DNA of 64,000 bases from Xylona heveae TC161 (taxonomy: Eukaryota > Ascomycota > Xylonomycetes > Xylonales > Xylonaceae). The stretch lies in assembly GCF_001619985.1 (NCBI RefSeq), contig NW_017264199.1, positions 558,001 to 622,000 of the forward strand, in the 5' to 3' direction. The position numbers and the translations under genes were made by a program. The notes beneath the pieces are model-generated. The model was given only the letters and a program-made list of their open reading frames with translations. It searched no databases and was not told the origin of the DNA. Positions 13,104-26,000 of the stretch are shown here, piece by piece (position 1 is the first letter of the stretch; each line of letters begins with the position of its first letter).

Positions 13104-14089
13104 ATTTCATCCTTTCTCTTTCGCCATCTGTTTATTTGCGGCCGACGCGAGTCGATACCCCTGGGACGACGGCATCGTTCGGACATTGTTGTGAAATGCG
13201 GATGGGCTGTACGTAGTCGGTATCTTGGGTTTGCGAGGTGGTTTATGCATTGTACAGCTGCGCATATCTCGGGTTTGCCTCGGTTCTTAAAGCGTTTTCC
13301 TTTCATCAAATGTGTGACTATATTTCTAATCTTCTTCGTTTGCTCTCTGAGGCACAATGAGCGACACATCTCCTCTCGGAATATCGGGTCCATTCGCGTG
13401 GACAATTGTATGTATAGACTTCTGGATACGGTCATCATGGGGAAGGTCTCACGGAGTTTCCTCGAGCGAACCAAAAATTTCTTTTGCATCAGTTTTTTTT
13501 TCTCCCCTGAGTCTCATCTTCATGTTCTAATCTGTCAATGAGCTGTCATGGGCATTATGATATGCTTTCATTGGTGCTGATGTTGTGCATGCTATGTTTC
13601 CTTTGGTGCATGAATTGTTTGTTCATCCCCTTCCGTGGAAGGCACGACAGATGGCTAGTTGCCCCTGCCGATCCCTGATATAACCCGTTCAGCAGCTTAC
13701 CGTCTACGACCTCATCTGATCGTCCAGTCAACAGAGCATACGGTTTAATCACTGAATAGTGCGCCGAGAAAATTGCACAACATGCCTTTCTGCTCGACAA
13801 TATACTCAATTCATCAGCGCATTCCTTTGTTATTACATCGCTTACTCCCTATCTCTACCTACAACTGCATTTGCTGCATTACCTGCCGGGAGTGCTACTT
13901 GTTTTACGCCTCCGAATCAACTTATCAGCTTTCAAGCGTGTGCTTATTTCCTCAATTCCAGAGCATTTCATCAGTGCTCAAGTACTGTAGCTCCTCAAGT
14001 TGATTCTAGCGCCAGTGCTCTCAGCTCCTTTGGGCCGTTTTGATCCGCATTGCAACATGCCAGGTGCAGTTTAGCTTTGATCTTTCAAG
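13104..14089. other. Intergenic; tim23 3' flank and upstream region of the next gene
   Basis: Nearly 1 kb with short ORFs only. It is T-rich just after tim23 and pyrimidine-rich toward 13,800-14,000, as expected for the leader of the following plus-strand gene. No RNA gene or repeat was recognised. Confidence 0.5.
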
Positions 14090-17000
14090 ATGACGTCGAC
14101 CATGATGGACGATCTTACGCCCAATCCTACCACCGCTGAGCTCATAAACTGGGCCATGGAACATGCTCTTCTTGCAGGGAAAATTGGCTTCAAGAAAGCT
14201 TGGGAATCCAAAGCAATTTCCGGGCTGACATACCTAGATGCCTTTGATTTGCAAGAATCCGACGGAAGAAGAGTCGATCGACTGCCCCTAAAACTCGTGA
14301 AAGAAGACAATCTATACGCCAACTTGCAACGATCATTGTCAGAATGGAACCGCGAGAGGGAACTTTATCACTTCTTGTCCGACAATAAGTCCGCATTCAG
14401 GCGCAAAGACACAATGGCTGAGCTGAATATACAGCTTGTTGCAGAAGGCATGTCGGATGCTGACCTCGAGGCCTTGTCATCTGCGCCTCTTGGAGTAAAA
14501 CTTGAGGAATTATACTTACTCAAATGCAAAAACGAGCAGGCACGATATATCAAGGGGACTTTTACAGACAGGCTGATTAGCCAGGCTCCAGGAACGGCCT
14601 GTCCAAAGGCATTGATGATCTATCTGATAAATGACCGTTTGTATCCGGGCGACATGCGAGAGACCATTCCCATCTCTGTACCCCTAATCACGACTTTCGG
14701 TATGATGGTTGATGTGCTCAACGCTTATTCGACCTATAACAACTGGACGGTACCCACTGGGATTTCTCATGGCCGCGGTTCCGGTCCGGCTCAGTCGTTG
14801 ACTGCAGGTTTCGATGATGGTGAAATAGCGGCGATGGACAAAGCTTGGTGTGCTTGCCTTTTGGAACAGTCGCCCAAAAGATTTTACAGTTTTTCACTGG
14901 ATCACTTGCACCAGAAGTTTAATCCTCTATTCTCTGAATATCGTCTTTCGGATGATTACAACTGGAGCTCGTTAAAGCGGGCCATGCTGCGTGGGGGGTA
15001 TCCAGCAGTGATTTGGCATGTGAGTTTTCCCATCATCTTCTCCATATTTGCCTTCTATTTATGCTGTGTGAAACCGAGGCATTGACTTTTGCTAATTGGA
15101 CCCAGGAATCCTCCGTTGCTGCTTTTGAAGCTCGCATCAGAGCAACAAAGACATTCCAGCATTTGTACGGTGATATTGATCGCGGCCGTCCTCGTCATAT
15201 CGTCAAGAGCATTGCGCAACATTTGACAGCATCTGAAAATGCGCAGATTACCGAAGACAAAGGGAATACGTCCTTGTCTCCCCATCGCGTCGGCGGTGCT
15301 GGAAACAAGGGCCTGAATAGGAGAAGTAATAGCCTGGCGCCGGACTGGGACAGAGCTGTGACCATGCCATGGGAGACATCTCCGTTTGTCGCTCGTGGGT
15401 CTACAGCCTATGTGACTGGATCGGCTTCTGAGCCTTTCAACGATATCGATATGGGTGACATCTATGTACATGCAAACAACCATCTCCGTGTCCGTGATCA
15501 TACCCCTGCTCCCTCGGAGATGACCTTTTTCGATTTGAGCTGCATAGCACCGGAACAAGTGCCCAAGCCAAGCATTGAAACTTCGACGATATCATCAACG
15601 AATAATGACATCTCGGGCTCTCAGAGATATAAGAAACGCCAGCCCAAAGAATCCGTTACCTCGAATGCTCCGAGCAGCGAGACCGTCAGGCTGCGTCCTA
15701 CCCTGGCTTCTGAGCATAGCGTTTCGAAATCGACTCTTTCTAGAAGATATGATTCTATCTCGTCCCCCTCGTTCGGCAGTAGTTCTTTGCACTCGCCTGC
15801 GACTGTTATTGCCAATAAGCCCAATCGTGGGCCGACTCTGGACAGCGGTATTGCTTCGCAGACAAACTCCGAGGACAAGAACAATGCGCAGTCTCTTCGC
15901 GGTAGTGCTTCCCATCATCGCCAACAGCGTGAAGAAGTCAATAGCACCCAGGTGTTCAACGCGCCTTCTGTCTCCTTGCGGTCATCATCTCCACCGAGTT
16001 CGCGCAAACTGAGTCTCTCCATGTCGATTTCCCCGCCGAGTGGTCTTTCACAAATTTCCGCAGCTGGGTCTTCCAGGCCATCCGTACATTCGAGCCGCAT
16101 TTCTTCCGTTATTGACTGGGAAGAGTCGACCGCTGAAAAAGCAAGGCTTGTTAGTTCCTGGTTCCATGGGCGCAGTCCCGCTACCAGGTCTCCTGGATAC
16201 TCTAATGACGCATCGCTTCAACATCCTGAATCTGGCCGTAGACCAGAGCTCCAAAATTCAGCCCTCGTGGTTGCGGAGAGTGCTGATAGTCTTGAGCCCT
16301 TTTCTACCATCTACCCCGCAGAAACAACTTCTACTGGGCGCAACAGGTCCGACAGTAGTGTTGGTCATCGTCTCAAAGACTCGGACAGCATTGACCCCCG
16401 GGACGAAGTATTTGTCAAGAACCTCCTCAAAGCCGCTTATGAGGCATACTACCCCGATGTGCCATTCCCCGTCAGTCTCTTTGAGCGCCGAGACCGTCCC
16501 GAGCCGTTTTCTGTCCTGTCGAATATTGTTCGGCTTCGGCAAACGCGGGACGTTGCTGATCTCGACATGACTGATGTTTCTGGTGTCTCTGATGTTTCTG
16601 ACAAGACTCCTACCGTTGCTCGGCCAGGTGACGGTCCTAATAAGTTGAACGACGCTGGCACCGTGTCTAGTCTCTCGAAGCATCATACCGCCAGTGACGG
16701 AGACGCAGCTGGAGCTGCTACTCGGACGTACACCAAGACTGTCGTGTCCGCGAATGCCGATGGCGAAAAAGAAGTGTTTTACGAACTTGAACTCGAACAT
16801 GATCGTGGAGAGTTTTCCGAGTCTTTGAGCAACATTGACGGTAGTCCAATGTCCAGCAGTGACGATGAGCAGGGGGGTGTTCGTACCGCTACTGTCCGTA
16901 CTGCCGATGCTACTCATTCCGTCCATTCCGTCCATTCTGCCCACTCTATTCATGACGGCGAAACGATCCACGACGGATTTGAAAGAGCTGAAAGAGCTGA

Positions 17001-17322
17001 ACGACACGAAAGTGTAGAGAGAGCGACTGATGCAGAGGGCGACACACCCATGACCAACTATGACTACGGCGACGACGACGATGAGAATGGCCATGAGGAT
17101 GTGAAGAAGCAGGAGGCGGGAAAGGATGGCAAGGCCACTGACGAAGAAGCTGATGAAAAAGTTGATGAAGAAGCCCGCTTTGACGAAATCAACGACATCA
17201 TCGCGGAGCACTTCCCTGCCGCAGAAAAAGGAATGGCGTACCGCTACGATTACGACACCGCGGACCGTCTTGCTCGCAATGAGAAGTGGGCGGCCGATGA
17301 GACTGAGTGGTTGGATTACTGA
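14090..17322 (+). CDS. Unrecognised 1,048-residue protein with acidic C-terminus
   Basis: Two exons, 14090..15019 and 15106..17322, are joined by an 86-nt GTGAGT/CCCAG intron. I do not recognise the family. Residues 1 to about 350 are a compact, evenly composed and probably folded domain, mostly helical (for example LINWAMEHALLAGKIGFKKA). Residues 380-760 are serine-rich and probably disordered. A short segment near residues 760-800 (FVKNLLKAAYEAYYPDVPFP) looks ordered. Near residue 920 there is a run of near-identical tripeptide steps, HSVHSVHSAHSIHDG, and then an E/R-rich patch. The last about 90 residues are strongly acidic and end in KWAADETEWLDY. No signal peptide or membrane segment is seen. 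The ordered N-domain, long linker and acidic tail would suit a scaffold or regulatory protein, which is only inference. Confidence 0.85.
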
Positions 17323-18742
17323 CCTTTTTTATCTTGGCTGTGGTCGTTCTGGTCTGTGGTCATTCTGCAGGGTTTCGTCAAGCGTGCTTGTCATTCTACA
17401 GGGTGGTCATCCATTTGTGGTTTGCCATTTGCCCACTTGTCAAGTGTGGTCGTCCTTTTGTCCTTTGTCCATTTTCCATTTGTCCACCTGTCGTTTCTCG
17501 AGATAAGCCTGGTTCTCACTCAAGCTTTATTCTCGTCTTCATTATCCATTTCATTATCATTCTCGTTCTCTTAATCCGGGAGGTAATCTGTCAGTCTGTG
17601 AAATAAAGAAAAGAAAAGTGAGCATAAATAATGAAAATGGAATGAAATGAAGTGAATGTAATAAAGATAAGCCAGAATACGCCGACGCCATTTCCAAAGC
17701 TCAAAAAGAACTGCCTAGTCTTGTCCACTGTCGTGAGAAAATACCCTATCCAATCCGATGGACTCAAACCCACGTCAACGTCAATCCAAGGACAGCATCA
17801 ACGTCAGTGTCAACAACTCAATCTAAATCTCAATGTCATCGACAACGTCAACAATGAAAAAGGCAAAGGAAAGGAAAGGCAAAAAGAAAGGGAAAGCATA
17901 GAAACATTTCACTCGAGAAGATAAGCTTCACATAAAAAGAAATAAACGTAACCAAATGAGAAATAAATGCAACCAGATGAGAAAGAAAAGGAATGCAAAT
18001 AATAACACAAAAGGAAGGAAATGGAAATGAGAATGTGCAGATGAAAAGAAAGGAATAGGAAAACAAAACGTATGGAAATGCAAATGAGAATGAGAATGAG
18101 AATGTTTAATGCAAACACAAGATGAAAGAAAACAAAACAAATAAAAACTAATGAAACAAGACCAAAAAAAACCAGATAAAAAATAAAATAAATAGAATAA
18201 AAACTAAATCAGATTAATAAAACCAACAAAACGAAATGAACAATGAATAGACGGAAGGTACCACGTAGGGTACTGAACGTGTTCAAATCCAGGTACGGCC
18301 GTACGAAAGGATATAAAGTACCTACCTATACCTAGGGAAGGTGATTCAATACGAAGTACAGACGGAAATAAAACACGAAGAAAACTAAATAAACAAACGG
18401 CAAGTATATTGAATAGGATATAGGATAGTGATAGAAATTCGAAAGGAAGTTGATAAAATGAAATAAACTCCGGATAGTAAATACGGATACTAGATACAAA
18501 TAGTAGATTGAAAGGATATAAGATACAGATCGTAAGATACAAATAGCAAATACAAAAGGGAATTTAGGAAGGAAATAATACGAAAAGAAAGTAAATAAAT
18601 ACAAAGGATATAAACTACGGATTGTAAAGGATAGTACATAAGAGAAAAAAAAATAATAATAAAATAATAAAAAACAAACAATAAACAATAAAAAATAAAG
18701 AGAAAAAAATAAAAGAATAAAGAATAAAGAATAAGAAAAAAA
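17323..18742. repeat. A-rich low-complexity spacer between convergent genes
   Basis: The plus strand from about 17,590 to 18,760 is overwhelmingly A and G, with stretches such as GAATGAGAATGAGAATG near 18,080-18,110 and AATAAAGAATAAAGAATAAG near 18,715-18,735. It lies between the 3' ends of the unknown plus-strand gene and the minus-strand annexin, so it probably contains both 3' UTRs and polyadenylation signals. A small island at 18,240-18,350 has normal composition and includes a CTACCTATACCTAGG segment. No gene is supported. Confidence 0.6.
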
Positions 18743-20453
18743 TTAAACAGAAACACACGCAACCAACGCGCGCTCATAATCACCACTCGTCTCTTTAGCA
18801 ATACGCGTGGCCAATTCTTTATTATACCGATGCTTGTACGCCCCGCGGACTTGGCGCATGTGGTCGCGGTCCCAGTGGACACGCACGACGCGCTGGACGA
18901 GCAGGTCGTCGCGGGTACCCAGGCCGCGCATGCAGTCCTCGAGCAGCACGGCGTCGCGCATGGCGCGGTCGGTGGCGCCGCGGAGGATATGGAGTAGTGC
19001 GTGTTCCATGTGGCCGGTGAATTCCTGTGAGAGCTGTGGTGAACGGACGGACGATTTGATGCCTTGGATAGTCATAATGAAGAAAGAAAAACGGAGAGGG
19101 GGGAAAAGAGGAGAAAAAAAAAAAAAAAAAAAGGAAAACTAAGAGGGAAGAAAATAAAGCGAGCAAGAAAAATGGATAAACAGAGCCAAAGAGGAAGGGG
19201 ACAAACCTTCTTGATAGCCTCCTCCAAGCTCTTGTGATAAGTTCGCTCATAATGGTGCGCTACGGCTCTCAAATGGCCATCACTGCGCTTGGTCATGATA
19301 TGACACACACTCTGCTGCTTATTCCCATTCCCAGTCTTGTCTAATTTGCCTTTAATCGCTTGGTGCAACTGATTCGCGTCCTGGTCGACAAGCTGGGGAT
19401 TGATATGCGGGGATTCCTCATCGCGTTGTGCGGAGAGGACCATTTCGTACAAGACCTCCGTCTTGAACGACAAGTCGCCTCTGACGTCGTCGAGTAAATT
19501 GCGGTTAAATGTGCGTTGATACTCGCGCTGGATGGCGTGCATGTCGGCATTAGAGCGGCCGAGGAGGGCGTCGTCGAGGACGGTCTCGTTGGTGCCGGCG
19601 CCCTTGAGCGCGCTGCGGATGTTGTGCACGTCGTTTTGCAGCGGGCCGCGAACAAGTGCGACGAGGACGTCTTCAAAGCGCCCGCTCGTTTCTTTGATAA
19701 TGTCTTGCTGCAGGTCCCGGTTGAAATACCGTTTGTAGGTTTCTCGGATTCGGGTCATGAGGAGCGGGTCGGCCGGCGCAAGGACCTTGATGAGCGTGCC
19801 TTCGTTGGTGCCGAAGCCTTTCATGGCGCTGCGGAGGGCTTCGGCTTCCATGGGCGCGTCGCCCGCGACGGGCATGTCGATGGCGTAGCCGGGAGACGGG
19901 TAGCCGCTGGGGATAGGGCCGCCGTAATTTTGACTGTAGCCTTGGATGGGCTGAGGAGGCTGCGGCACGGGCTGGTTAGAAGAAGTTGGTGCATAGAATG
20001 GGGAGAAAAGGGGATTGAGAACGTACTGGAGGGCCGTATCCGTATGGTTGTTGCAGGTGTGGCGGATACGGACTGGATCCTACCGGTGGTACTGGCGGCG
20101 CACCATAGCCTTGTTGCGGAGGGTATTGCTGAGGATATTGCTGAGGTTGTCCATACGGACCAGGTGCTTGTCCTGGGGGAGGATGTGGCGCTTGGCCAGG
20201 TGGATAAGGGGATGCTGAAAGGTCAGTACTTGCTTTCATATTTGCAAGATTGAAGGTTGTCCGCAGGAAATGAGCCACCAGAAAATGCATTTTATCAATC
20301 TTAGAAACAGAAAGCATTGAAGAGCAAAACCAAAGGTAAAGGACAAGCTCATACTAAAACAACGGTAACTATACAATGCGCAGGAAAGAAATGGTGACAG
20401 TATAAGATATAAACAAACTTACTGGGATAAGGCGGATATCCGTTGAAACTCAT
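18743..20453 (-). CDS. Annexin with four repeats and a P/G/Y/Q-rich N-terminal tail
   Basis: Exons (complement): 20423..20453, 20027..20214, 19207..19971, 18743..19024, giving 421 residues. The first exon is a 31-nt mini-exon encoding MSFNGYPPYP. The tail to about residue 115 is rich in Pro, Gly, Tyr and Gln (YPQQYPPQQGYGAPP). Four annexin repeats follow. Repeats 1, 2 and 4 keep the type-II calcium loop (KGFGTNE, KGAGTNE and RGLGTRD). Repeat 3 is degenerate (KGKLDKTGNGNKQQ), as in other fungal annexins. Annexins bind acidic phospholipids in a calcium-dependent way; fungal deletion mutants often show mild phenotypes, so the exact role is open. Intron 3 contains a 19-nt A-run on the plus strand (about 19114-19132). 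The size and tail match the fungal annexin C group. Confidence 0.92.
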
Positions 20454-22459
20454 GATTCCAACCAGCTCTTTGTGCGTGCTATATTTGCTTGAAAGCTATT
20501 CCTTTCTCTTGCTCTTGCTTTCTGCTCTTTTGACAAGTTTTTGCTGGATTCTGGTTCTCTGGTTCTCTTTTTCTCTTTCACTCTTCCTTTCTTTTCTCGT
20601 CCACTTGGACTTTATTTAATACTCCAAGAAAACACGTGACTCTTTCCTCGGTTGGTCTTTTGGTTTATTTGCAACCGTATAAATCCGCTGTCTTGTTCTC
20701 TGTAATCGTAATAATTGAATCTCTTTATCGGAATATGATCGTAACTCTAACCGTAACCGTAATCGTAATCCCCGTCGCAGTTATCGTTCTATCGTTCTAT
20801 CGTTCCAGTGCCTATGATGTAACTTTGTAAACGGTCACAAGCTTCGGGAAAACACGGGCCGTTCCAGTTGTCAAAAATGAGAATATAAAATAATCAGACC
20901 CAATCTGACATTTATCGCAAAAGTGATAAAATGCAGCAGCACTCGAAAGCAACAGGGCATGCGGAACTCTATATAACAAAAGAAGAGAAAGGACCCCGCG
21001 TGGGACCCCTGCCCGTGGCTCGGTCTTGGCCCCTCGGCCCTCGTGGCTGGGGGCAACGGGGGCTGATTTAGTCGCTGATCCCAAGGCGCGTACGGTGCGT
21101 AGGGTAGTTGGCAACCTGGCCGCGCCACACAGTAAAGTTAGGAACTTAGGATCCACTCTAGAAAGTGACTCTGTAGGCGGGTTCAGACAATAAAGTGGAG
21201 CGGGTCTGTCGCACGCTCTGCTTCTGATTAAGCAGATTCTATCGTCAAGGGATCAAAAGGAGCTCAGTCAGTAGAAAAGAATTCTGTTAGTTGCGGTCTT
21301 GCAGACGGTTAAGCAAAGTAGAGAGAAGAGCGCAACGCGGCATCAATGATCAAGCGGCTCTTAATAAAAAATAAAAATTCAACATAAAAAAAGACAAGGA
21401 AAAAAAAAATAAAAATAAAACAGACAAAAAGACAAATAAAATAAAATAAAATAAGATAAACAGAGCCAGTAAGAGAATGATATTTCGTACACAAAAGCAA
21501 TGCTAAACAGCGAATAAGCTGAAGAAACAAGTAACTTACTGTAATTCTGGAAGAAGAGGCGTTTGAGCCAATCATTTAGTTAAAAGGGGCGGTGCAGGTT
21601 AGATCCGACTGGGGGGACCGAGGGACTTGGCAAATGACGAGGCAATCAAGTAGCTCTGGCGGCCTCAGCCTCAGCCCCAAACACTTTGCCCCCCAGGCCC
21701 CACCAACCATGTGAATTGTTATCAAATGATGTAAATCTGGAATCTATGACAGGCGCCAGGTGATACACATACGGAGTAGCTACCAGCTGAGAGAGCAAGG
21801 GTGAGGTTTTCTCAAGGTTGATTTATATATAAGCCTTAACTATACGTTTGCAAAAGTAACTTCATGATTGCATGGCGAATATGATTTTCTAGAATCTTGT
21901 CGCGTTCAAAACTTCCAAAAAAAAATATTATTGAGCCCTGGAAGACATTATTCGAGACGATTAATGTCGAAGAGACAATAGAATTAAAAGAATTAAAAGA
22001 TTGAAAAAAAAAAAAAGAAAAAGAAAAAGAAAAAGAAAAAATGATGAACTCATTGAAAAGGAATTACACAGGACGAATAGGAAAATGGTAATAGAAGAAT
22101 GGTATCAACCTGTCGATAGATCCACGGCCCTGTCTGCAACAAAGAACCAAGAAAATTCATCAGTTTCATAACGTCGTCTAGGTGCTAAACACCACTTCGT
22201 TGCAGAATCCAGAAACGCCAAAACAAATCGCCCAATACTGTCCTCGAGTTGTGTCCTGCACGTTTCTTCAAAGATACAAATGAAACCCAAATCCCATAAT
22301 CCGGGTCCTGATAACGTCGACGCGCGCCTTGAGGACCATGGAGCGCAGTCAGGACAGAATGGTCAAAGACCGTACTCTGATAAAGAAAAACCACCGAAAA
22401 GTCAACTCCGATCAAACGACAAGCATAAAGATTAATCAGGCCAGCATCGAGGTTCCAAA
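20454..22459. other. Intergenic; short repeats, no gene supported
   Basis: The annexin promoter side (20,454-20,640) is pyrimidine-rich. At 20,750-20,810 there are imperfect CGTAAT/CCGTAA hexamers followed by three copies of CGTTCTAT-like units. A GC-rich patch lies at 20,990-21,130. The motif TACGGAGTA occurs at 21770-21778. Around 22,005-22,040 there is an A-run followed by GAAAAA tandem units. I see no tRNA and no coherent ORF. Confidence 0.5.
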
Positions 22460-23083
22460 TCAATGCTTCCCCTCGTCCTTCAACCAATGTCTGACCGTGC
22501 CAGTCACGCTGAAGCCTCCAAAGAGCCAATCGTTCGCATGTCTCCCGCAATCCGTATAGGTGCCTTGGCTCCTTGGGCGCTCGGCCATCTTTGGACGCTT
22601 CCTATTATGCGAGCGAACATTAAAGTTTGCGGCAGAGATATGCGGCAGTACATGGGCATGCTCATCATGGGCATATCCTTCTTCCTCAGGATACCTCCTA
22701 TCGCGAGCTCGTAGCGAAGACTCTGTCACTGGGGATCGACTTCGTGAGCGGGACCGACGCGATGATCTCCGACGGTGATGCTCATCGTCATGTGCATGCT
22801 CGTGCGATTCGTGCGATTCTCTCGAATCTCGCGAATCCTGTCGTTCCTGGGATCTTGATCGATGTAGCTGCGTGAAGCTCCTTAGACGCTGAACCATATG
22901 TGGTCGCTGAGGGACAGGCGCGTGGAAGTAGCCTTCCCGTCCACCGTCTGTGCCAGAAGAACCGCCTGAGTTTGTAGAGGACGGTGAGAGTGCTGGTGAG
23001 CCCACAGGTGCGGTGTAGGATTGCCGTCTCATGTGGGAGATCTCATCAGGATGTGGGTGAGAGGTTTGTGATGTAGCAGCCAT
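22460..23083 (-). CDS. Small RS-rich protein of unknown function
   Basis: A single exon of 207 residues. Three parts are visible: a Ser/Thr/Pro-rich N-terminus starting MAATSQTSHPHPDEISHMRR; a middle section (about residues 70-125) with RSRSQERQDSRDSRESHESH and then RRRSSRRSRSRSRSP; and a C-terminus with HANDWLFGGFSVTGTVRHWL. The Arg-Ser run resembles SR-protein tails that are phosphorylated in the nucleus, but no RRM is present. The C-terminal DWLFGGFSV block seems the conserved part and looks familiar from fungal hypothetical proteins, without a function I can name. The ATG sits 8 nt after a CAGGGCC context on the coding strand and no earlier in-frame ATG is obvious. A spliced 3' end is possible but not needed. 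Confidence 0.65.
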   Translation of the reverse strand: MAATSQTSHPHPDEISHMRRQSYTAPVGSPALSPSSTNSGGSSGTDGGREGYFHAPVPQRPHMVQRLRSFTQLHRSRSQERQDSRDSRESHESHEHAHDDEHHRRRSSRRSRSRSRSPVTESSLRARDRRYPEEEGYAHDEHAHVLPHISAANFNVRSHNRKRPKMAERPRSQGTYTDCGRHANDWLFGGFSVTGTVRHWLKDEGKH

Positions 23084-26000
23084 GGCCCTGAATTGCCAGT
23101 GCTTTGCGTATGGTCTCAGTGTAGTTGGTCAAGTTGGTAAAACTGCCTATCGGCGTCGCGTATGTGGCTTACAATGTCCGCGTTGAATTTGCTGACAACT
23201 GATCGTGAAAGATCAAACTGAAACCCGAAGCTTCCGTAAATGTAGCCTGTAGAGAGTGGTGCCCCTTGAGGACAGCAACAAATCCAAGCACAAGCTCTGA
23301 GGGCAGATCAAATCTGGATAGCTCAATTTCAGCTCGGAGGCAAAGGTATGGTCCAATCAATGGGGACAAGCGTAGCTTGGCAGCTCAATGGCTGACACAC
23401 AATGCTGCACTCGATCTCGACTCGATCGCAAATCTTTTTTGATCAATAGACTCGTTCAGTGTAAAAGAACGATTGTACGGAAAAGAGCAATTCAATCCAA
23501 CTTTCAGCTCAGATGGAAGGCAGCATCTTCCTCTTATCTGTTTTTATGCATATGCTTTCGACCATTTCATACTTTCGCCCTACGAAGCCCGCCAAGAAAC
23601 ACGGCTGACGAGGACAAGGGACGGCCCAGAAACCCTGCTCCGCCAAAAGATGGCACGAAATGTGGGTGTCAAAGGTAACTCTGGCACACATAAGCGGTGA
23701 ACGTGCGCCTAAAAGGGCGGAACGTGATCGGCGAAAGGACGAAGCCAAGGGTGTGGCTGTTACACTGCAGAGCCAAATCATCGGTTTTCGATAGAAGAAA
23801 GTCGCGACGTGCCACTACCTTGATGACTCAAAGCAAGGGCAAGGAACGCCAAGTACCTTGTGTCCAACCAGCGGACGAGAAAGAATCTTTTTCGAAAGCT
23901 AGCAAAGGAGAAAATCTCACGGACAGGAGCGGGGGCGTAACGTTTGATCTTTAGCTGCAACCAAAATAGCGCCGTACATGTAATGTTCTATTGCTCTTCG
24001 TTCATTGATTAAATTTGTATGCACAGTACATTGCAGCAACCTGCTGTGTCGGGTCCGAGGGAAAATATCTCGGAAACGTGCTCGTGCCCAATTTTTCATG
24101 CGCATTGCGGATGCCGGTTTGCTCAATCGAGCTTTGGTCTGCTTGCCCGCGGTCGAATATACCATTGGTTCTAAAGTCGTCTTTCCCCAGTTTGGGTCAA
24201 TTATTTGCGCAAGTAATTGTAGCTCGACAAGATATTAGTGAGGTCAGCCTAGAGCCGAAAAAGCACCTAGCCAAGGGTGTTCCGTCCTGACGTCTGGGGA
24301 TAATATGGGGAACGAATGAAACCCCCGACTTGGCCTTTCCTCTTATCGTTCCCTGCTAGAAGTGCTAGGCGATGATGTAGCTTCGACCTTCTAAAGGTAA
24401 GGTGATAAAATCCACGGTAACATCGCCCCTCAAACTTGACCAAAATCGCTTGAGATGCTTGCCAATGGTTTGTGTATCGTACTCGTGTCTTTGTTAGCCC
24501 GAATTATCCGTGTTCATTAGAACGTCGATCTCCCGATCGAATCCCGTGCAGCTCGATTCTCTTTTGATGAAGTTGATTCTATATTGATAACTCGCGTCGT
24601 GGGGTTCGTTACTTTTCTTTTTTAGGTCACTCCATCGAAGTATTTTTGGGAAGATTTGTTTCTGCTCGTTCTCTTCAAATTTCGTAACAGAAAAGAACGT
24701 GACTAGTTAATCATTGTTTCCCTCTCTTGGAGTTGCGAATCTGCGACGCGACCGCTACATATAATTTAAGGTTTAGATGCTTGGCGCTGTATTGCCAATG
24801 TTGTTTAATCGTCGTCTTTTTCTGATCTCCCGATATCAAAGGCCGTGACCACCCTTAGGAGCGCCCGATTATTTAGTAGAAACGTATTCGAAAGCTTGAA
24901 AATTTCATAAATCAAATGGCTCGGGTTTGACAGCGGTCAGTGTTTTGTCAGGAGGGAAATGCTGTTCGAAGAGAACCTACATGATTCAATTGCATAGTCA
25001 GCACAAGGTGCATCTCTTTCTCATTGACAGTAGATAATCAGATCTCACAAGAAAGGTCATTCAGGACAATACAACCGCTATGTAGCATTTTCATGTTGCC
25101 GATTAGAACGCTCTTCTGTGCAGCTGGTGCGTTGATGGACTTGGAGAAGAGCAAAGCCAAGCCGTCTCATTCAGAGACAAGTCTTCGTAGCTTGAGTAGC
25201 AGAATACGAATCTCGAAAAGGAAACCCTGTATAGTACAGGGAATCTGTGTCCTAGAGGTGAAACGTTCTGTGATTGAGAGGACCAGGGTCCCATAGACAA
25301 GAATAATGGGCTGCTGGCACCAATGCTGCTGGCATCAATTTCCATCAAGCATTCGGAACAAATAGGGTGCCCATCTGAAACAATGCCCTCTCGTATAATG
25401 TATCGAACTTTATGGCAACAAAGGATTATCCTCGGCGGGTTTACATTTTCAATAGATGGAGGAGATGAAGCAATTCAGGTATGGTCATGTAGTTGGGCAC
25501 TGCATTTCGTTTTATTCAACCACGATACAACCGCTCTTCTACAAAATGGTGACCACTCTATCTATTACGCCATTGAGAGCTTCGCAATCGTCAAACTTCT
25601 CAAGCCCATCTTTGTTACAATGGTCTCGTCATTTCCCCAAGAGATGCTGGGAAGGATTCAAGTCAAATTACTGGGTACAACACAGCGAACGCTAAACAAG
25701 TCGGCTCAGGGTCTACACCACTAACGGTATTTCAATTGATAATAGATATAGATCTAAACGCCTAGATGCGGGCATAAGGTGATCAGAAGATGAAATGTTT
25801 TATGATGGCCATGGGGCGGAAAATGCAAAGTGTACGAATAGCAAGGAGAAGAAACAGGGATGGATGTGGCCCATGTGGATAAAAGTGCAAATTGCGCCAT
25901 TCCCTCGCCTATACATCCTGGCTAACCACACCCTCCAAGCCAGCAAAAATCAAACCTTGAGCCCACCAACCGTGCTATAAGTCCTTTGGTGTACTCCTTC

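Noticed and set aside
20812-21156. A 114-codon minus-strand frame in the GC-rich patch
   Set aside because: It is low-complexity, lacks any domain, and its composition follows the local GC-rich patch.
21260-21340. AGCTCAGTCAGTAG, reminiscent of a tRNA D-arm
   Set aside because: No matching T-arm (GGTTCRANNCC), acceptor stem or anticodon arm can be drawn around it.
25323-25724. A 133-codon plus-strand frame
   Set aside because: No domain, unusual composition, and other frames in the same place are equally open.
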